Source: DASWJZ01 sp963739005
Lineage (GTDB): Bacteria; Pseudomonadota; Alphaproteobacteria; Rhizobiales; Afifellaceae
Reading direction: 5' to 3'
Length of the DNA stretch: 64,000 nt
NCBI GenBank assembly: GCA_963739005.1
Contig: CAVTYQ010000002.1
Coordinates: 682,001 to 746,000 of the forward strand
Shown here in pieces: positions 9,106 to 17,715 of this stretch; position 1 is the stretch's first letter; each line of letters starts with the position of its first letter. The notes below the pieces were generated by a model. The model did not search any database. It was not told where the DNA came from and saw only the letters and a program-made list of their open reading frames with translations. The position numbers were made by a program, and so were the translations under genes.

Positions 9106-9750
9106 ATGCCGGACCGGACCGAAACGACCCGCCTATTCCTCGTCACACCGCTGGTGGCGGATGCGACGGCGTTCCTTCCGCGCCTGCGCGAGGCTCTCGC
9201 GGCAGGCGACGTCGCGGCGGTGCTGATCGCCTCTGCGCCGGAGGGCCGGATGGAGGCGCTCGCCGCGGCGCTCGTGCCGGTGATCCAGGGGGCCGGCGCG
9301 GCGGCGCTTGTTGCCGACGACACGCGGATTGCCGGGCACGTCAAAGCCGACGGCGTGCAGATCGGCACGGGCCTCGCCGATTTGAGGCTCGCGGTCGAAT
9401 CGTTCCGCCCGAAGCGGATCGTCGGCGCTGGAAGCCTTTCTTCGCGCCATGCCGCGATGGAAGCGGGCGAAGCCGGCGCCGACTATCTCTTTTTCGGCCG
9501 CCCGCACGGCGACACCCATGACGCGCCCCACCCGCAGGCGCTCGATCTTGCGGAATGGTGGTCGGAACTCATGGAAGTCCCCGCCGTGGTGATGGCCGGC
9601 CGCTCGCGTGAGAGCATCGGCGAAGCCGCCGCAACCGGCGCCGCGTTCGTCGCGCTGAACGAGGCCGTCTGGGCGAACCCGGACGGGCCGGGCGAAGCCG
9701 TTCGCGCGGCGATGGCCGAGCTTGCCAGGCAGGGGCTTCGGGCCGCATGA
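9106..9750 (+). CDS. Thiamine phosphate synthase-like (TenI/ThiE-fold) protein
   Basis: The 214-residue product has the beginning (RLFLVTP) and TIM-barrel spacing of the ThiE/TenI family, including ADGVQIGTG where ThiE has GVHLGQ, and a GADYLFFGR segment near the phosphate site. However, the QLRxK motif that binds the pyrimidine pyrophosphate in true ThiE is absent (that strand reads AAVLIASAPEG), and the late GPxFxTxTK stretch is replaced by GRPHGDTHDAP. It is therefore probably not a standard thiamine phosphate synthase. It sits between the aldolase and the Sel1 gene, overlapping the latter by four bases (ATGA). Confidence 0.7.
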   Translation: MPDRTETTRLFLVTPLVADATAFLPRLREALAAGDVAAVLIASAPEGRMEALAAALVPVIQGAGAAALVADDTRIAGHVKADGVQIGTGLADLRLAVESFRPKRIVGAGSLSSRHAAMEAGEAGADYLFFGRPHGDTHDAPHPQALDLAEWWSELMEVPAVVMAGRSRESIGEAAATGAAFVALNEAVWANPDGPGEAVRAAMAELARQGLRAA

Positions 9751-10979
9751 GACGCCTTGCGCTCTTCGCGATTCCGGCGCTCGCGCTCGCGGCGTTTGTT
9801 TCCGCGCCGGCCGCGGCCGCCGGCGCCGATACGCAGGAGTCGATCGGACAGCGGATCGAACAGGGATTGGACGCCGCCGCCGGAGCAACACCGCCGAAAC
9901 CCGGACTGAAGACCGGCATCACGGCCTCGCCCGGGATTGCGGCGCCGACCGGGCTCGACGACACCGACGTGTCGCTCGACGCACCGACCGGCCCGCACCG
10001 GCTGCACACCACGCTCGATCCGATCGATGTCGAGCACCGCATCGACAAGGCGCTGACCGCCGCCGGCGAGGAATCCTCCTTCCCGCCGGACTATGCCTTC
10101 GGCGCCTTTCAGCGCGGCTGGTTCCTGACCGCGTTCTCGCTCGCCCTCGATCGCGCCAAGACTGGCGACAGCGCCGCGCAGACACTCCTCGGCGTGCTCC
10201 TGTCGCGCGGCCTCGGCGTGAAGCAGGACATCGCAGCCGCAGCCGACTGGTACAAGCTCGCCGGGAACGGCGGCGATCCGGAGGCCCTTTACGCGCTCGG
10301 CCAGCTCTATCTCGACGGCAGCGGAGTCTCCGCCGATCCGGCAAAGGCGGCGGAGCTTTTCCGCAAGGCCGCCGACGACGGCCAGCCGGGCGCGGCACGC
10401 GAACTCGGCTACATGCTCCTTCAGGGCAAGAACGTGGAAAAGAACCCCATGCTCGCCGCCGCCTTTCTGCGGCGCGCCGCCGGGTCCGGCGACATGGACG
10501 CCGAGTACACGCTCGCCGGCCTCTACGTCGACGGCATCGGTGTCGTCGCCGACGATACGCAGGCGGCGCGCTGGTTCGCCGAGGCCGCGAAGAACGGCCA
10601 TGTTGGCGCCGAGGTCGAATACGCGATCATGCTCGCCAACGGACGCGGCACGAAGAAGGATGAGGCGGCCGCTCTCTATTGGTTCAACCGCGCGGCGGAA
10701 CTCGACAACCCGGTGGCGCAGCTTCGCCTTGCCCGCATCTACGCCGACGGCGAGGGTATGAATGCCGATTCGGCGGCGGCCGCGCGCTGGTACCTCATCG
10801 CCAAGGGCCAGGGCCTCGAAGACGACCACATGGAGGACTGGCTGAAGCGTCTCGACCCGGAAACGCTGAAGACCGCGCAGACGGCGGCGGAGGATTGGGC
10901 GCGGCTGAAACGCGGCGCCTTCCGCACCGCGATGGCGCCCGCGCAGGGCCCTCCCCCGGTGGACAATTCGGGCGAGTAG
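9747..10979 (+). CDS. Secreted Sel1-repeat protein
   Basis: The 410-residue product begins with a Sec signal peptide ending near FVSAPAAAAGA. After a low-complexity linker (residues 30-95) come about six to seven Sel1-type helical repeats of about 36 residues (for example AQTLLGVLLSRGLGVKQDIAAA and ALYALGQLYLDGSGV), to about residue 360. Sel1 proteins are periplasmic scaffolds that bind protein partners. ATG 9747 overlaps the stop of the ThiE-like gene, so the two are coupled. Confidence 0.85.
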   Translation: MRRLALFAIPALALAAFVSAPAAAAGADTQESIGQRIEQGLDAAAGATPPKPGLKTGITASPGIAAPTGLDDTDVSLDAPTGPHRLHTTLDPIDVEHRIDKALTAAGEESSFPPDYAFGAFQRGWFLTAFSLALDRAKTGDSAAQTLLGVLLSRGLGVKQDIAAAADWYKLAGNGGDPEALYALGQLYLDGSGVSADPAKAAELFRKAADDGQPGAARELGYMLLQGKNVEKNPMLAAAFLRRAAGSGDMDAEYTLAGLYVDGIGVVADDTQAARWFAEAAKNGHVGAEVEYAIMLANGRGTKKDEAAALYWFNRAAELDNPVAQLRLARIYADGEGMNADSAAAARWYLIAKGQGLEDDHMEDWLKRLDPETLKTAQTAAEDWARLKRGAFRTAMAPAQGPPPVDNSGE

Positions 10980-11124
10980 CAGTATATGCGGCCACCCTGC
11001 CGCGCCCCTTCGGGGTCGGTGGAACGATCAGCATTCTCGAATTCAGCGCGCCTCGGCGGAGTCGGCTTCCGCGCACCCGGCGTTCGGCTGAAACGGGCGC
11101 GCGAAGAGAAAGGGACTCACGGAC

Positions 11125-11355
11125 GTGCAGGTTATCGTCAGGGACAACAATGTCGACCAGGCGCTGAAAGCGCTAAAGAAGAAGATGCAGCGCGAGGGCA
11201 TCTTCCGCGAAATGAAGCTTCGCAATCACTATGAGAAGCCGTCGGAGAAGAAAGCCCGCGAGAAGGCGGAGGCGGTGCGCCGCGCCCGCAAGCTCGCGCG
11301 CAAGCGCGCACAGCGCGAGGGTCTGATCCCGAGCAAGCGTCAAGCGACCCGTTGA
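11125..11355 (+). CDS. rpsU: 30S ribosomal protein S21
   Basis: The 76-residue basic protein has the S21 core (VIVRDNNVDQALKALKKKMQREGIF) and a Lys/Arg-rich C-terminal tail, with a length typical of alphaproteobacterial S21. It binds the 30S subunit near the anti-Shine-Dalgarno end of 16S rRNA. The start is GTG 11125, with AAAGGGA upstream; no ATG is available before the conserved N-terminus. Confidence 0.95.
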   Translation: MQVIVRDNNVDQALKALKKKMQREGIFREMKLRNHYEKPSEKKAREKAEAVRRARKLARKRAQREGLIPSKRQATR

Positions 11356-11432
11356 TCCTTTTTTCGCGCCGGGCGTTATAAAGGCGGATTGCGCCCCGCA
11401 AGCGGCGCCGGGCTTGCACGGACAATGAGCGG

Positions 11433-12266
11433 ATGATGCGCGCGGGCCCCCTTCGTTTCTCCACCGTATGGATTGCCGGCTTGCTGGCATTTGGGCTCGC
11501 CGCCTGCCAGTCGCAGCTTGGCCGAGTCCCGGTTTCGATCGACCCCTCGACCGCGTCGGAGGCGAACATCGATTCGCTTTCCGCCGTCATCGCGCGCGAT
11601 CCCAATAACCCGGAAGCCTACAACGTGCGCGGCTCGGCCTTCGGACGCGCCGGCCGCTACAACGACGCGATGGCCGACTTCAACAAGGCCATCGAGCTCG
11701 ACCCGAATTTCGCCCGCGCCTATTTCAACCGCGCGCTGATCTTCCGCCGCAACGGCGACCAGAAGAACGCGCTCGCCGACTACAACAACGCCATCCGCGC
11801 CGACCCGCGCTACGCGCCCGCTTACGTCGGCCGCGGCAACATGTACCGTCAGAACGGACAGCTCGACCTGGCGCTCGCCGACTACAACGCCTCCATCCAG
11901 CTCGACCGCACCGACCCGCAGGCGTTCTACAATCGCGGGCTCGTCTATCAGGCGCAGGGTCAGCATCAGCCGGCGATCGAGGACTTCACCAGTTCGATCG
12001 GCCTCTCGCCGAAGTCGCCCGAGCCCTATAACGGGCGCGGCACCTCCTACCTCGCGACCGGCGACGCGCGCACCGCGCTCGACGACTTCAACGAGGCCGT
12101 GAAGCTTGACCGCCAGAGCTACATTGCCTGGACCAACCAGGGCCTGGCGCTGGAGGCGCTTGGCGAGAAGCAGAAGGCGAACGCCGCCTTCGCCCGCGCC
12201 GCGAACCTGAATTCCGGCTACCAGCCGGCGAAAGACGGTATGCGCCGCACCTCCGGCCCGGCTTAG
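11433..12266 (+). CDS. TPR-repeat lipoprotein (NlpI-like)
   Basis: The 277-residue product has a lipoprotein signal with lipobox GLAAC (Cys about residue 26) followed by roughly six tetratricopeptide repeats from about residue 45 to the end, with regularly spaced A-Y-x-x-R-G / F-N-R-G motifs typical of the NlpI group. NlpI-like lipoproteins scaffold murein hydrolases and proteases at the inner face of the outer membrane; the partner here is unknown. A start at 11436 is equally possible because two ATG codons are adjacent. Confidence 0.85.
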   Translation: MMRAGPLRFSTVWIAGLLAFGLAACQSQLGRVPVSIDPSTASEANIDSLSAVIARDPNNPEAYNVRGSAFGRAGRYNDAMADFNKAIELDPNFARAYFNRALIFRRNGDQKNALADYNNAIRADPRYAPAYVGRGNMYRQNGQLDLALADYNASIQLDRTDPQAFYNRGLVYQAQGQHQPAIEDFTSSIGLSPKSPEPYNGRGTSYLATGDARTALDDFNEAVKLDRQSYIAWTNQGLALEALGEKQKANAAFARAANLNSGYQPAKDGMRRTSGPA

Positions 12267-12289
12267 CCGGGCGGGTGCCAAGGGCGGCG

Positions 12290-12312
12290 GCCGCCGAGCC
12301 GAGACCGGCGGC
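12290..12312 (+). terminator. GC-rich hairpin after the TPR lipoprotein gene
   Basis: GCCGCCG (12290-12296) pairs with CGGCGGC (12306-12312) across nine bases, 24 bases after the lipoprotein stop. A second short hairpin, CCCGGC-TTA-GCCGGG (12257-12271), overlaps the stop codon itself. No T-tract follows. A third GC-rich stem (12382-12410, with one bulge) lies between here and the GTG at 12466. The 200-base gap otherwise holds nothing recognisable. Confidence 0.3.
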
Positions 12313-12465
12313 GGCTTTGCAGCCTGCCATCTTCCCGACGCGGCCGGCCTGCCCGGGCTCTCTTAAACTGATACCGTCGGCGGCCCGGGATTCCGCTTTC
12401 TCCCGGGGCCCATTGCAGGCGAAGATCGTGTATCCTTAAATTTCCGGCGTTGAGGGAATGCGTCC

Positions 12466-12843
12466 GTGGACGGCATCGAAATCTCGTTTCCGGGCAAGGA
12501 GCTGGGCGACTCTACGCAGCTCGCCAGGGAGCTGCGCGACAAGCTGCGCGGCGACGGCGTGCCGGATGCCGCGCTTTCGATCATGCGCGAGCGCACCGAC
12601 ACAATGGACCTCGGCACCGTCCTCCACCTGGCCCTTCAATACGTCGAACACGTCACCACGCCGGCGACGCTCATGGTGGAGATGGCGACCATCACCTACA
12701 ACGTCTACGAGCTCTGCTTTCGCGAGCATTGCGGGCTGAAGGTGAAGGTCGGGGGGCACATCCTGGAATTCGGTCCGGGCGAGATCGAGCTGGAGAAGCT
12801 GCGCACGGTGCTGGACGAGGCCTTCAATGCCGCAAACCGCTGA
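12466..12843 (+). CDS. Small EACC1-like partner of the adjacent caspase
   Basis: The 125-residue product starts with GTG, eight bases after GAGGGA. It has no signal peptide. Its predicted order is an N-terminal beta strand (IEISFPG), a helix (residues 17-27), a long helical centre (about 46-90), a strand with GLKVKVGGHILEF (about 91-103), and a C-terminal helix ending at 125. That order, its size and its position directly before an effector resemble the effector-associated constant component EACC1, which accompanies caspase- and trypsin-type effectors in bacterial conflict systems. This is inference from layout, not a proven match. It overlaps the caspase gene by 17 bases. Confidence 0.6.
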   Translation: MDGIEISFPGKELGDSTQLARELRDKLRGDGVPDAALSIMRERTDTMDLGTVLHLALQYVEHVTTPATLMVEMATITYNVYELCFREHCGLKVKVGGHILEFGPGEIELEKLRTVLDEAFNAANR

Positions 12844-14287
12844 CGACGGCAGTACGCCGCGGCTCGGCGTCCTCGTCCTCGGCGCAAGCCAGTTCCCGAA
12901 CTATCCGCCGAGCCGGCGGCTCGACAACGAGTCGTTCGCGCGGTCTTCGGCGGCGTTTCGCGAACTCATGGCGGCGCCCGATACGAGCCTGCTCGGCGAG
13001 CCGGCGATCCTCGACTTGTTCGACAGCCCGGACGAGCCGGCCGCCATCATCCGCAAAATCCGCAAGTTCCTCGAGAAGCACCGCACTCTGACCGACGTCG
13101 TCATCTACTATTGCGGCCACGGCGATTTTCTCGCCGATTCAAGCAAGACCTACGTGCTCATGCTGCGGGCGACGGAGCCCGACAACGAGGCCTTCACCGC
13201 GCTGCCGCCGCGGCAGATGCGTGTCGCGCTCGACGTGCAGCTCGCGACGAAGCGCGTGTTCCTGATCCTCGATTGCTGTTTTGCCGGAAAGGCCGCCACC
13301 GAGTGGCAGGCCGACGGCATCGGGCACGTCGTCGAGGACCAGCTCTTCCAGGCGTTTCCGAAGCGCGGCACGGCGCTGCTTGCGGCCTCCTCGAAGGGCG
13401 AGCCGGCGCTTGCGCCGGCAGGCCAGGGCCTGACCATGTTCACCGGCGCCTTCGTCGACGTCGTTTCGCGCGGCATCGAAGGCGAGCGGAAGCAGCTTTC
13501 TTTCCGCGACGTCTTCCACGACACCCGTGCGAAGATCCTGGAGAGCCACGGTCCCGGCGCCGCGATCCCGGTGATCCATGCGCCGCAGCAGCCGGAAGGC
13601 GACATCTCCTTCGATCCGTTCTTCCTGAACAAGGGCTTCACGCTACCGGCGGAACCCGAGGCGAGCGTCGCCGAGCGCGAACATTTCGAGCTTGCGCTCG
13701 CCGATCTTCGCCGCTCGACCTCGCAACCGCGGATGCGCGCCGCCGCGATCGAGAACATGGCGGAGCTGCTGACGGAAACGCGATCCGGATCGCTCCGCGC
13801 GGACATCGTGAGCACGATCGAAAACGCGCGCGATACAGACGATTCGAACATGGTGCGATCCAAGGCGCGTGAGGTGCTGGAGGGGCTCGGCGCTTCCGGT
13901 CCCGCCGATTTGGCGGTGGCGCCGCCAATCCGGGACCGCGCGGGCGAAAAGAAACCACCAAAGCCGCCCAACCTCGCCGACCTCGCGGCGGCGACGGCCA
14001 AGCTGACCGAGTCGATGCCGATCCGCGCCGTCGCAGACGCGATGCGCGATCTGCGCAGCGGCAAGACCCCGCCGTGGCTGAAGAAATCGATGCCGATGGC
14101 GGTCGAGATCTTCAGAAAAGCGGCCGCGGCCGGAAGCCCCTATGAGATGTACGCGCTCGGCCGGCGTTACGAGACCGGCGACGGCCTCACCAAGGACGTT
14201 GCTGAAGCGGAGAAATGGTACGAGAAGGCGGCAGCGCTCGGAAACGAGCAGGCCGTCGGGGCGCTTCGCCGCCTGCAGAAGGAGTGA
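12827..14287 (+). CDS. Caspase-fold (C14) peptidase with C-terminal Sel1 repeat
   Basis: The 486-residue product has an N-terminal caspase-like domain (about 10-260). The catalytic His is H98 in YYCGHGDF and the catalytic Cys is most likely C151 in ILDCCFAG (D-x-C arrangement), each after a hydrophobic strand as the fold requires. A helical region follows (about 280-350), then a Pro-rich linker (about 363-373) and a C-terminal region with at least one clear Sel1 repeat (AAGSPYEMYALGRRYETGDG, about 438-457). No signal peptide or membrane segment is present, so it is cytoplasmic. It is translationally coupled to the EACC1-like gene. Bacterial caspases usually act as inducible proteolytic effectors. 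Confidence 0.88.
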   Translation: MPQTADDGSTPRLGVLVLGASQFPNYPPSRRLDNESFARSSAAFRELMAAPDTSLLGEPAILDLFDSPDEPAAIIRKIRKFLEKHRTLTDVVIYYCGHGDFLADSSKTYVLMLRATEPDNEAFTALPPRQMRVALDVQLATKRVFLILDCCFAGKAATEWQADGIGHVVEDQLFQAFPKRGTALLAASSKGEPALAPAGQGLTMFTGAFVDVVSRGIEGERKQLSFRDVFHDTRAKILESHGPGAAIPVIHAPQQPEGDISFDPFFLNKGFTLPAEPEASVAEREHFELALADLRRSTSQPRMRAAAIENMAELLTETRSGSLRADIVSTIENARDTDDSNMVRSKAREVLEGLGASGPADLAVAPPIRDRAGEKKPPKPPNLADLAAATAKLTESMPIRAVADAMRDLRSGKTPPWLKKSMPMAVEIFRKAAAAGSPYEMYALGRRYETGDGLTKDVAEAEKWYEKAAALGNEQAVGALRRLQKE

Positions 14288-14302
14288 TCGGCGGCGGCCT
14301 CG

Positions 14303-15697
14303 TCAAAGCGCCTTGACGATGTCGTCGGTCATCTTCTTGGCGTCGCCGAAGAGCATCATCGTGTTCGGCTTGTAGAAGAGCGCGTTGTCGATGCCGGCGT
14401 AGCCCGACGCGAGCGAGCGCTTGACGAAGAGGCAGGTCGCCGCCTTGTCAACGTCGAGGATCGGCATGCCGAAGATCGGCGAGGACGGGTCGTCGCGCGC
14501 CGCCGGATTGGTCACGTCGTTGGCGCCGATCACGTAGGCGACGTCGGTCTGCGCGAATTCCGAGTTGATGTCCTCGAGCTCGAAGACCTCGTCGTAGGGC
14601 ACGTTCGCCTCGGCGAGGAGCACATTCATGTGGCCGGGCATGCGGCCGGCGACGGGGTGGATGGCGTATTTCACCTCAACGCCGTGCTCCTTCAGCTTGT
14701 CGGCCATCTCGCGGACAGCGTGCTGCGCCTGCGCGACCGCCATGCCGTAGCCCGGCACGATGATGACCTTGGAGGCGTTCTTCATCAGGAAGGCGGCGTC
14801 CTCGGCCGAGCCCTGCTTCACCGTCTTGTCGCCGGCGTCCGCCGCGGGTCCCGCCGTCTCGCCGCCGAAGCCGCCGAGGATGACGGAGATGAACGAGCGG
14901 TTCATCCCCTTGCACATGATGTAGGAGAGGATGGCGCCCGACGAGCCGACCAGCGCGCCGGTGATGATGAGTGCCGTGTTTCCGAGCGTGAACCCGATGC
15001 CGGCCGCCGCCCAGCCGGAATAGGAGTTCAGCATCGAGATCACGACCGGCATGTCGGCGCCGCCGATCGGAACGATGATCAGGATTCCGAAAGCGAGCGA
15101 GAAGAGCACGATCAGCCAGAAGGCGAAATGGCTCTCCGACGCGGCAAGCCGATAGACGAAGAAGACGATCAGCACCGCGAGCGCGATGTTGATGACATGC
15201 CGCATCGGCAACAGGATCGGCTTCCCCGACATGCGCCCGTCGAGCTTCAGGAAGGCGATGATCGAGCCGGTGAAGGTGATCGCGCCGATGGCGACGCCGA
15301 TCGACATCTCGACCAGCGCCTGGCCATGGATTTCGCCGAGCGCTCCGATGCCGAAGGCCTGTGGCGCATAGAGCGCCGCCGCGGCGACGAGCACGGCGGC
15401 AAGCCCGACCAGCGAATGGAAGGCGGCGACGAGCTGCGGCATCGCCGTCATCGGGATCCGGCGCGCGACCGTGGCGCCGACGCCGCCGCCGGCGACCATG
15501 GCGACGACGATGGCGAGCCAGGCGAAGAAGCCCGCCGGCGGGCTTCCGAAAAGCGTCGTCAGCACAGCGATCGCCATGCCGATCATGCCGAAGAAATTGC
15601 CCTGCCGGCTCGTTTCCGGATGCGACAGCCCGCGCAGCGCCAGGATGAAGAGGACGCCGGCGACGAGATAGAGGAAGGCGGTGAAGCTTGCGGACAT
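14303..15697 (-). CDS. pntB: NAD(P) transhydrogenase subunit beta
   Basis: The 464-residue integral membrane protein has eight to nine transmembrane segments in the N-terminal half and the NADP-binding domain III at the C-terminus, with the VIIVPGYGMAVAQAQ and YAIHPVAGRMPGHMN motifs. With PntA it couples hydride transfer from NADH to NADP+ to proton import. It is the last gene of the minus-strand order oxidase subunit IV, pntAA, pntAB, pntB, and its start touches the pntAB stop. Confidence 0.97.
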   Translation of the reverse strand: MSASFTAFLYLVAGVLFILALRGLSHPETSRQGNFFGMIGMAIAVLTTLFGSPPAGFFAWLAIVVAMVAGGGVGATVARRIPMTAMPQLVAAFHSLVGLAAVLVAAAALYAPQAFGIGALGEIHGQALVEMSIGVAIGAITFTGSIIAFLKLDGRMSGKPILLPMRHVINIALAVLIVFFVYRLAASESHFAFWLIVLFSLAFGILIIVPIGGADMPVVISMLNSYSGWAAAGIGFTLGNTALIITGALVGSSGAILSYIMCKGMNRSFISVILGGFGGETAGPAADAGDKTVKQGSAEDAAFLMKNASKVIIVPGYGMAVAQAQHAVREMADKLKEHGVEVKYAIHPVAGRMPGHMNVLLAEANVPYDEVFELEDINSEFAQTDVAYVIGANDVTNPAARDDPSSPIFGMPILDVDKAATCLFVKRSLASGYAGIDNALFYKPNTMMLFGDAKKMTDDIVKAL

Positions 15698-16179
15698 CAG
15701 CGCGCCGCCCGCTCTTTGCGCTTGTACATCGAGAGCATACGCTGCGTGACGAGGAAGCCGCCGAAGATGTTCACGCTGACGAGCGTCAGCGCGACGAAGC
15801 CGAAGAGGCGCGCGAGTCCCGTTCCCGAGCCGACGAGATCGACGCCGACGGCAAGCAGCGCGCCGACCACGATCACCGAGGAGATGGCGTTGGTGACGCT
15901 CATCAACGGCGTGTGGAGGGCCGGCGTCACCGACCAGACCACGTAGTAGCCGACGAAGATCGCGAGCACGAAGATCGAGAGACGGAAGACGAAGGGGTCG
16001 ATCACGCCGCCGGAGATCGCGTGCGCCGCGGCGCCCGCCGTGTCGAGCGCCAATTCGTTCTGGAGCGCGATGTGGGCCGCCTGCTCCGCTGCCGCGCGCG
16101 CCTGCTCGGCCGCCTGCGCCGCGGCCTGCGCGGCCGCCTCGGCCTGGCGGACGGCGTCGTTCAGAGCCTGGTTCTCCAT
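15697..16179 (-). CDS. pntAB: NAD(P) transhydrogenase subunit alpha, membrane part
   Basis: The 160-residue product corresponds to the membrane domain of PntA when the alpha subunit is split in two, as is usual in alphaproteobacteria. Residues 1-50 form an Ala- and Gln-rich helix (likely coiled coil). Three to four hydrophobic segments follow, including PFVFRLSIFVLAIFVGYYVVW and the conserved TPALHTPLMSVTNAISS stretch. It overlaps pntAA and pntB by one base each. Confidence 0.93.
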   Translation of the reverse strand: MENQALNDAVRQAEAAAQAAAQAAEQARAAAEQAAHIALQNELALDTAGAAAHAISGGVIDPFVFRLSIFVLAIFVGYYVVWSVTPALHTPLMSVTNAISSVIVVGALLAVGVDLVGSGTGLARLFGFVALTLVSVNIFGGFLVTQRMLSMYKRKERAAR

Positions 16180-17330
16180 CAGCCCTGCCCCCCCTCGGCC
16201 GACGCTTTCGGCGCGAAAGCCGGATTAACGATCGCGCCGTCAGCGGTCAGCAGCGTCGCGGCGACGATCTGGTCGTAGCGCTTGATCTTGAGCGCCTTCT
16301 TCTCCTTGTCGATCATCGGCTCGACGAAAGCGAAGATATTGCGCGCGAGAAGCGCCGAGGACGACGCCGGAATGCGGCCGGCCATGTTCAAGTGGCCGAT
16401 GATGGTGACGCCGCCGACCTTGGCGATCTCGCCCGGCACCGCACCTTCGACGTTGCCGCCGCGCTCGACCGCAAGGTCGACGATGACCGACCCGTCGGCC
16501 ATCGAGGCGACCATCTCGGCATTGACCAGCTTCGGCGCCGGACGGCCGGGGATGAGCGCAGTGGTGATGACGATGTCCTGCTTGGCGATGTGGTCCTTCA
16601 CCAGCGCCGCCTGCTTCGCCTGGTATTCCTTCGACATCTCCTTGGCGTAGCCGGCCGCCGTCTCCGCAGCCTTGAACTCTTCATCCTCGACCGCGATGAA
16701 CTTGGCGCCGAGCGAGGCCACCTGCTCCTTGGCGGCGGGGCGGACGTCCGTTGCCGAGACGACCGCGCCGAGCCGGCGCGCGGTGGCGATCGCCTGCAGG
16801 CCGGCGACGCCGGCGCCCATCACGAAGACGCGCGCCGCCGGAACCGTGCCGGCCGCCGTCATCATCATCGGCATGGCGCGGGAGAAATGCGCCGCTGCGT
16901 CGATCACCGCCTGGTAGCCGGCGAGATTCGCCTGGCTCGAAAGCACGTCCATCACCTGCGCGCGCGTGATGCGCGGGATCAGCTCCAGCGAAAAGGCCAT
17001 CAGCCCGGCTTCCGCCATGCGGGTGAGCGCCGCCGCGTTGTCATAAGGGTCCATCAGGGCGACGACCGCGGCGTCGCGCGGATATCCGGCAAGGTTCTCC
17101 GGCCGCCGCACCTTGAGGACGAGATCGGCGCCGGCGAGCGCCGCCTCGGCGGTCGCGGCGATCTCCGCGCCGGCCTCGCGATATTTGTCGTCTCGGATGC
17201 CCGCCGCCGACCCGGCGCCGGTTTCGACCGCAACGCTCGCGCCGAGCCCGACGAGCTTCTTCACCAATTCCGGCGTTGCCGCGACGCGCGGCTCGACGGC
17301 GGCGTCTTCCTTCAGGACAGCGACGCGCAT
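16179..17330 (-). CDS. pntAA: NAD(P) transhydrogenase subunit alpha, soluble NAD-binding part
   Basis: The 383-residue product matches the domain I portion of PntA, related to alanine dehydrogenase. It shows RVAVLKEDAAVEPRVAATPE at the N-terminus and the dinucleotide fold VMGAGVAGLQAIATARRLGA near residue 170. It binds NAD(H) and passes hydride to PntB. It starts three bases after the stop of the oxidase subunit IV gene, so all four genes are probably one transcript. Confidence 0.96.
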   Translation of the reverse strand: MRVAVLKEDAAVEPRVAATPELVKKLVGLGASVAVETGAGSAAGIRDDKYREAGAEIAATAEAALAGADLVLKVRRPENLAGYPRDAAVVALMDPYDNAAALTRMAEAGLMAFSLELIPRITRAQVMDVLSSQANLAGYQAVIDAAAHFSRAMPMMMTAAGTVPAARVFVMGAGVAGLQAIATARRLGAVVSATDVRPAAKEQVASLGAKFIAVEDEEFKAAETAAGYAKEMSKEYQAKQAALVKDHIAKQDIVITTALIPGRPAPKLVNAEMVASMADGSVIVDLAVERGGNVEGAVPGEIAKVGGVTIIGHLNMAGRIPASSSALLARNIFAFVEPMIDKEKKALKIKRYDQIVAATLLTADGAIVNPAFAPKASAEGGQG

Positions 17331-17333
17331 CCG

Positions 17334-17633
17334 CTAGCCGAGCGCCAGCACCATCAACAGGAAGCCGAGGATCACGACGCCGACCAGCGCCTTGATCGAT
17401 CCATTCGTGAAAAGGCCGACCGCGGTCGCGACGAACATCAGCAGGATCATCAAGACGCCAAGCCAGAAGCCGTGGGCGGCGATTCCGAAAAGCGTCAGCG
17501 ACTGGAGGATCGCGACGGTCGCGAGCACGGCGATCTTCGTCAGCGCGACAAAGCTGGCGAAACTGCTTTGGTGCGCGGCGTAGTCCATTGGCGCGCCGAC
17601 CTCGACGGGTCCGGAATGCGTGTGTTCGGCCAT
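17334..17633 (-). CDS. aa3-type cytochrome c oxidase subunit IV-like protein
   Basis: The 99-residue product carries the short motif of the bacterial aa3 oxidase subunit IV family, MDYAAHQSSFASFVALTK (residues 16-33), leading into a first hydrophobic segment, with further hydrophobic segments to the C-terminus. The family normally has one helix; here three to four hydrophobic stretches are visible, so the protein is longer than the minimal form. ATG 17633 follows CTGGGGAC. Its position directly before pntAA is typical of Hyphomicrobiales and not by itself evidence of an oxidase operon. Confidence 0.8.
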   Translation of the reverse strand: MAEHTHSGPVEVGAPMDYAAHQSSFASFVALTKIAVLATVAILQSLTLFGIAAHGFWLGVLMILLMFVATAVGLFTNGSIKALVGVVILGFLLMVLALG

Positions 17634-17715
17634 GATGTCCCCAGCAGCAATGTGGCGGTCGTGGGAGGCTTTAACACATGGCGGGAAAACGGGGCAACGT
17701 GCCGGCGCGCCGCAC

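Noticed and set aside
12382..12410. GC-rich hairpin upstream of the EACC1-like gene as a riboswitch
   Set aside because: A single stem with one bulge and no further conserved secondary structure; more likely a terminator fragment or chance in GC-rich DNA.
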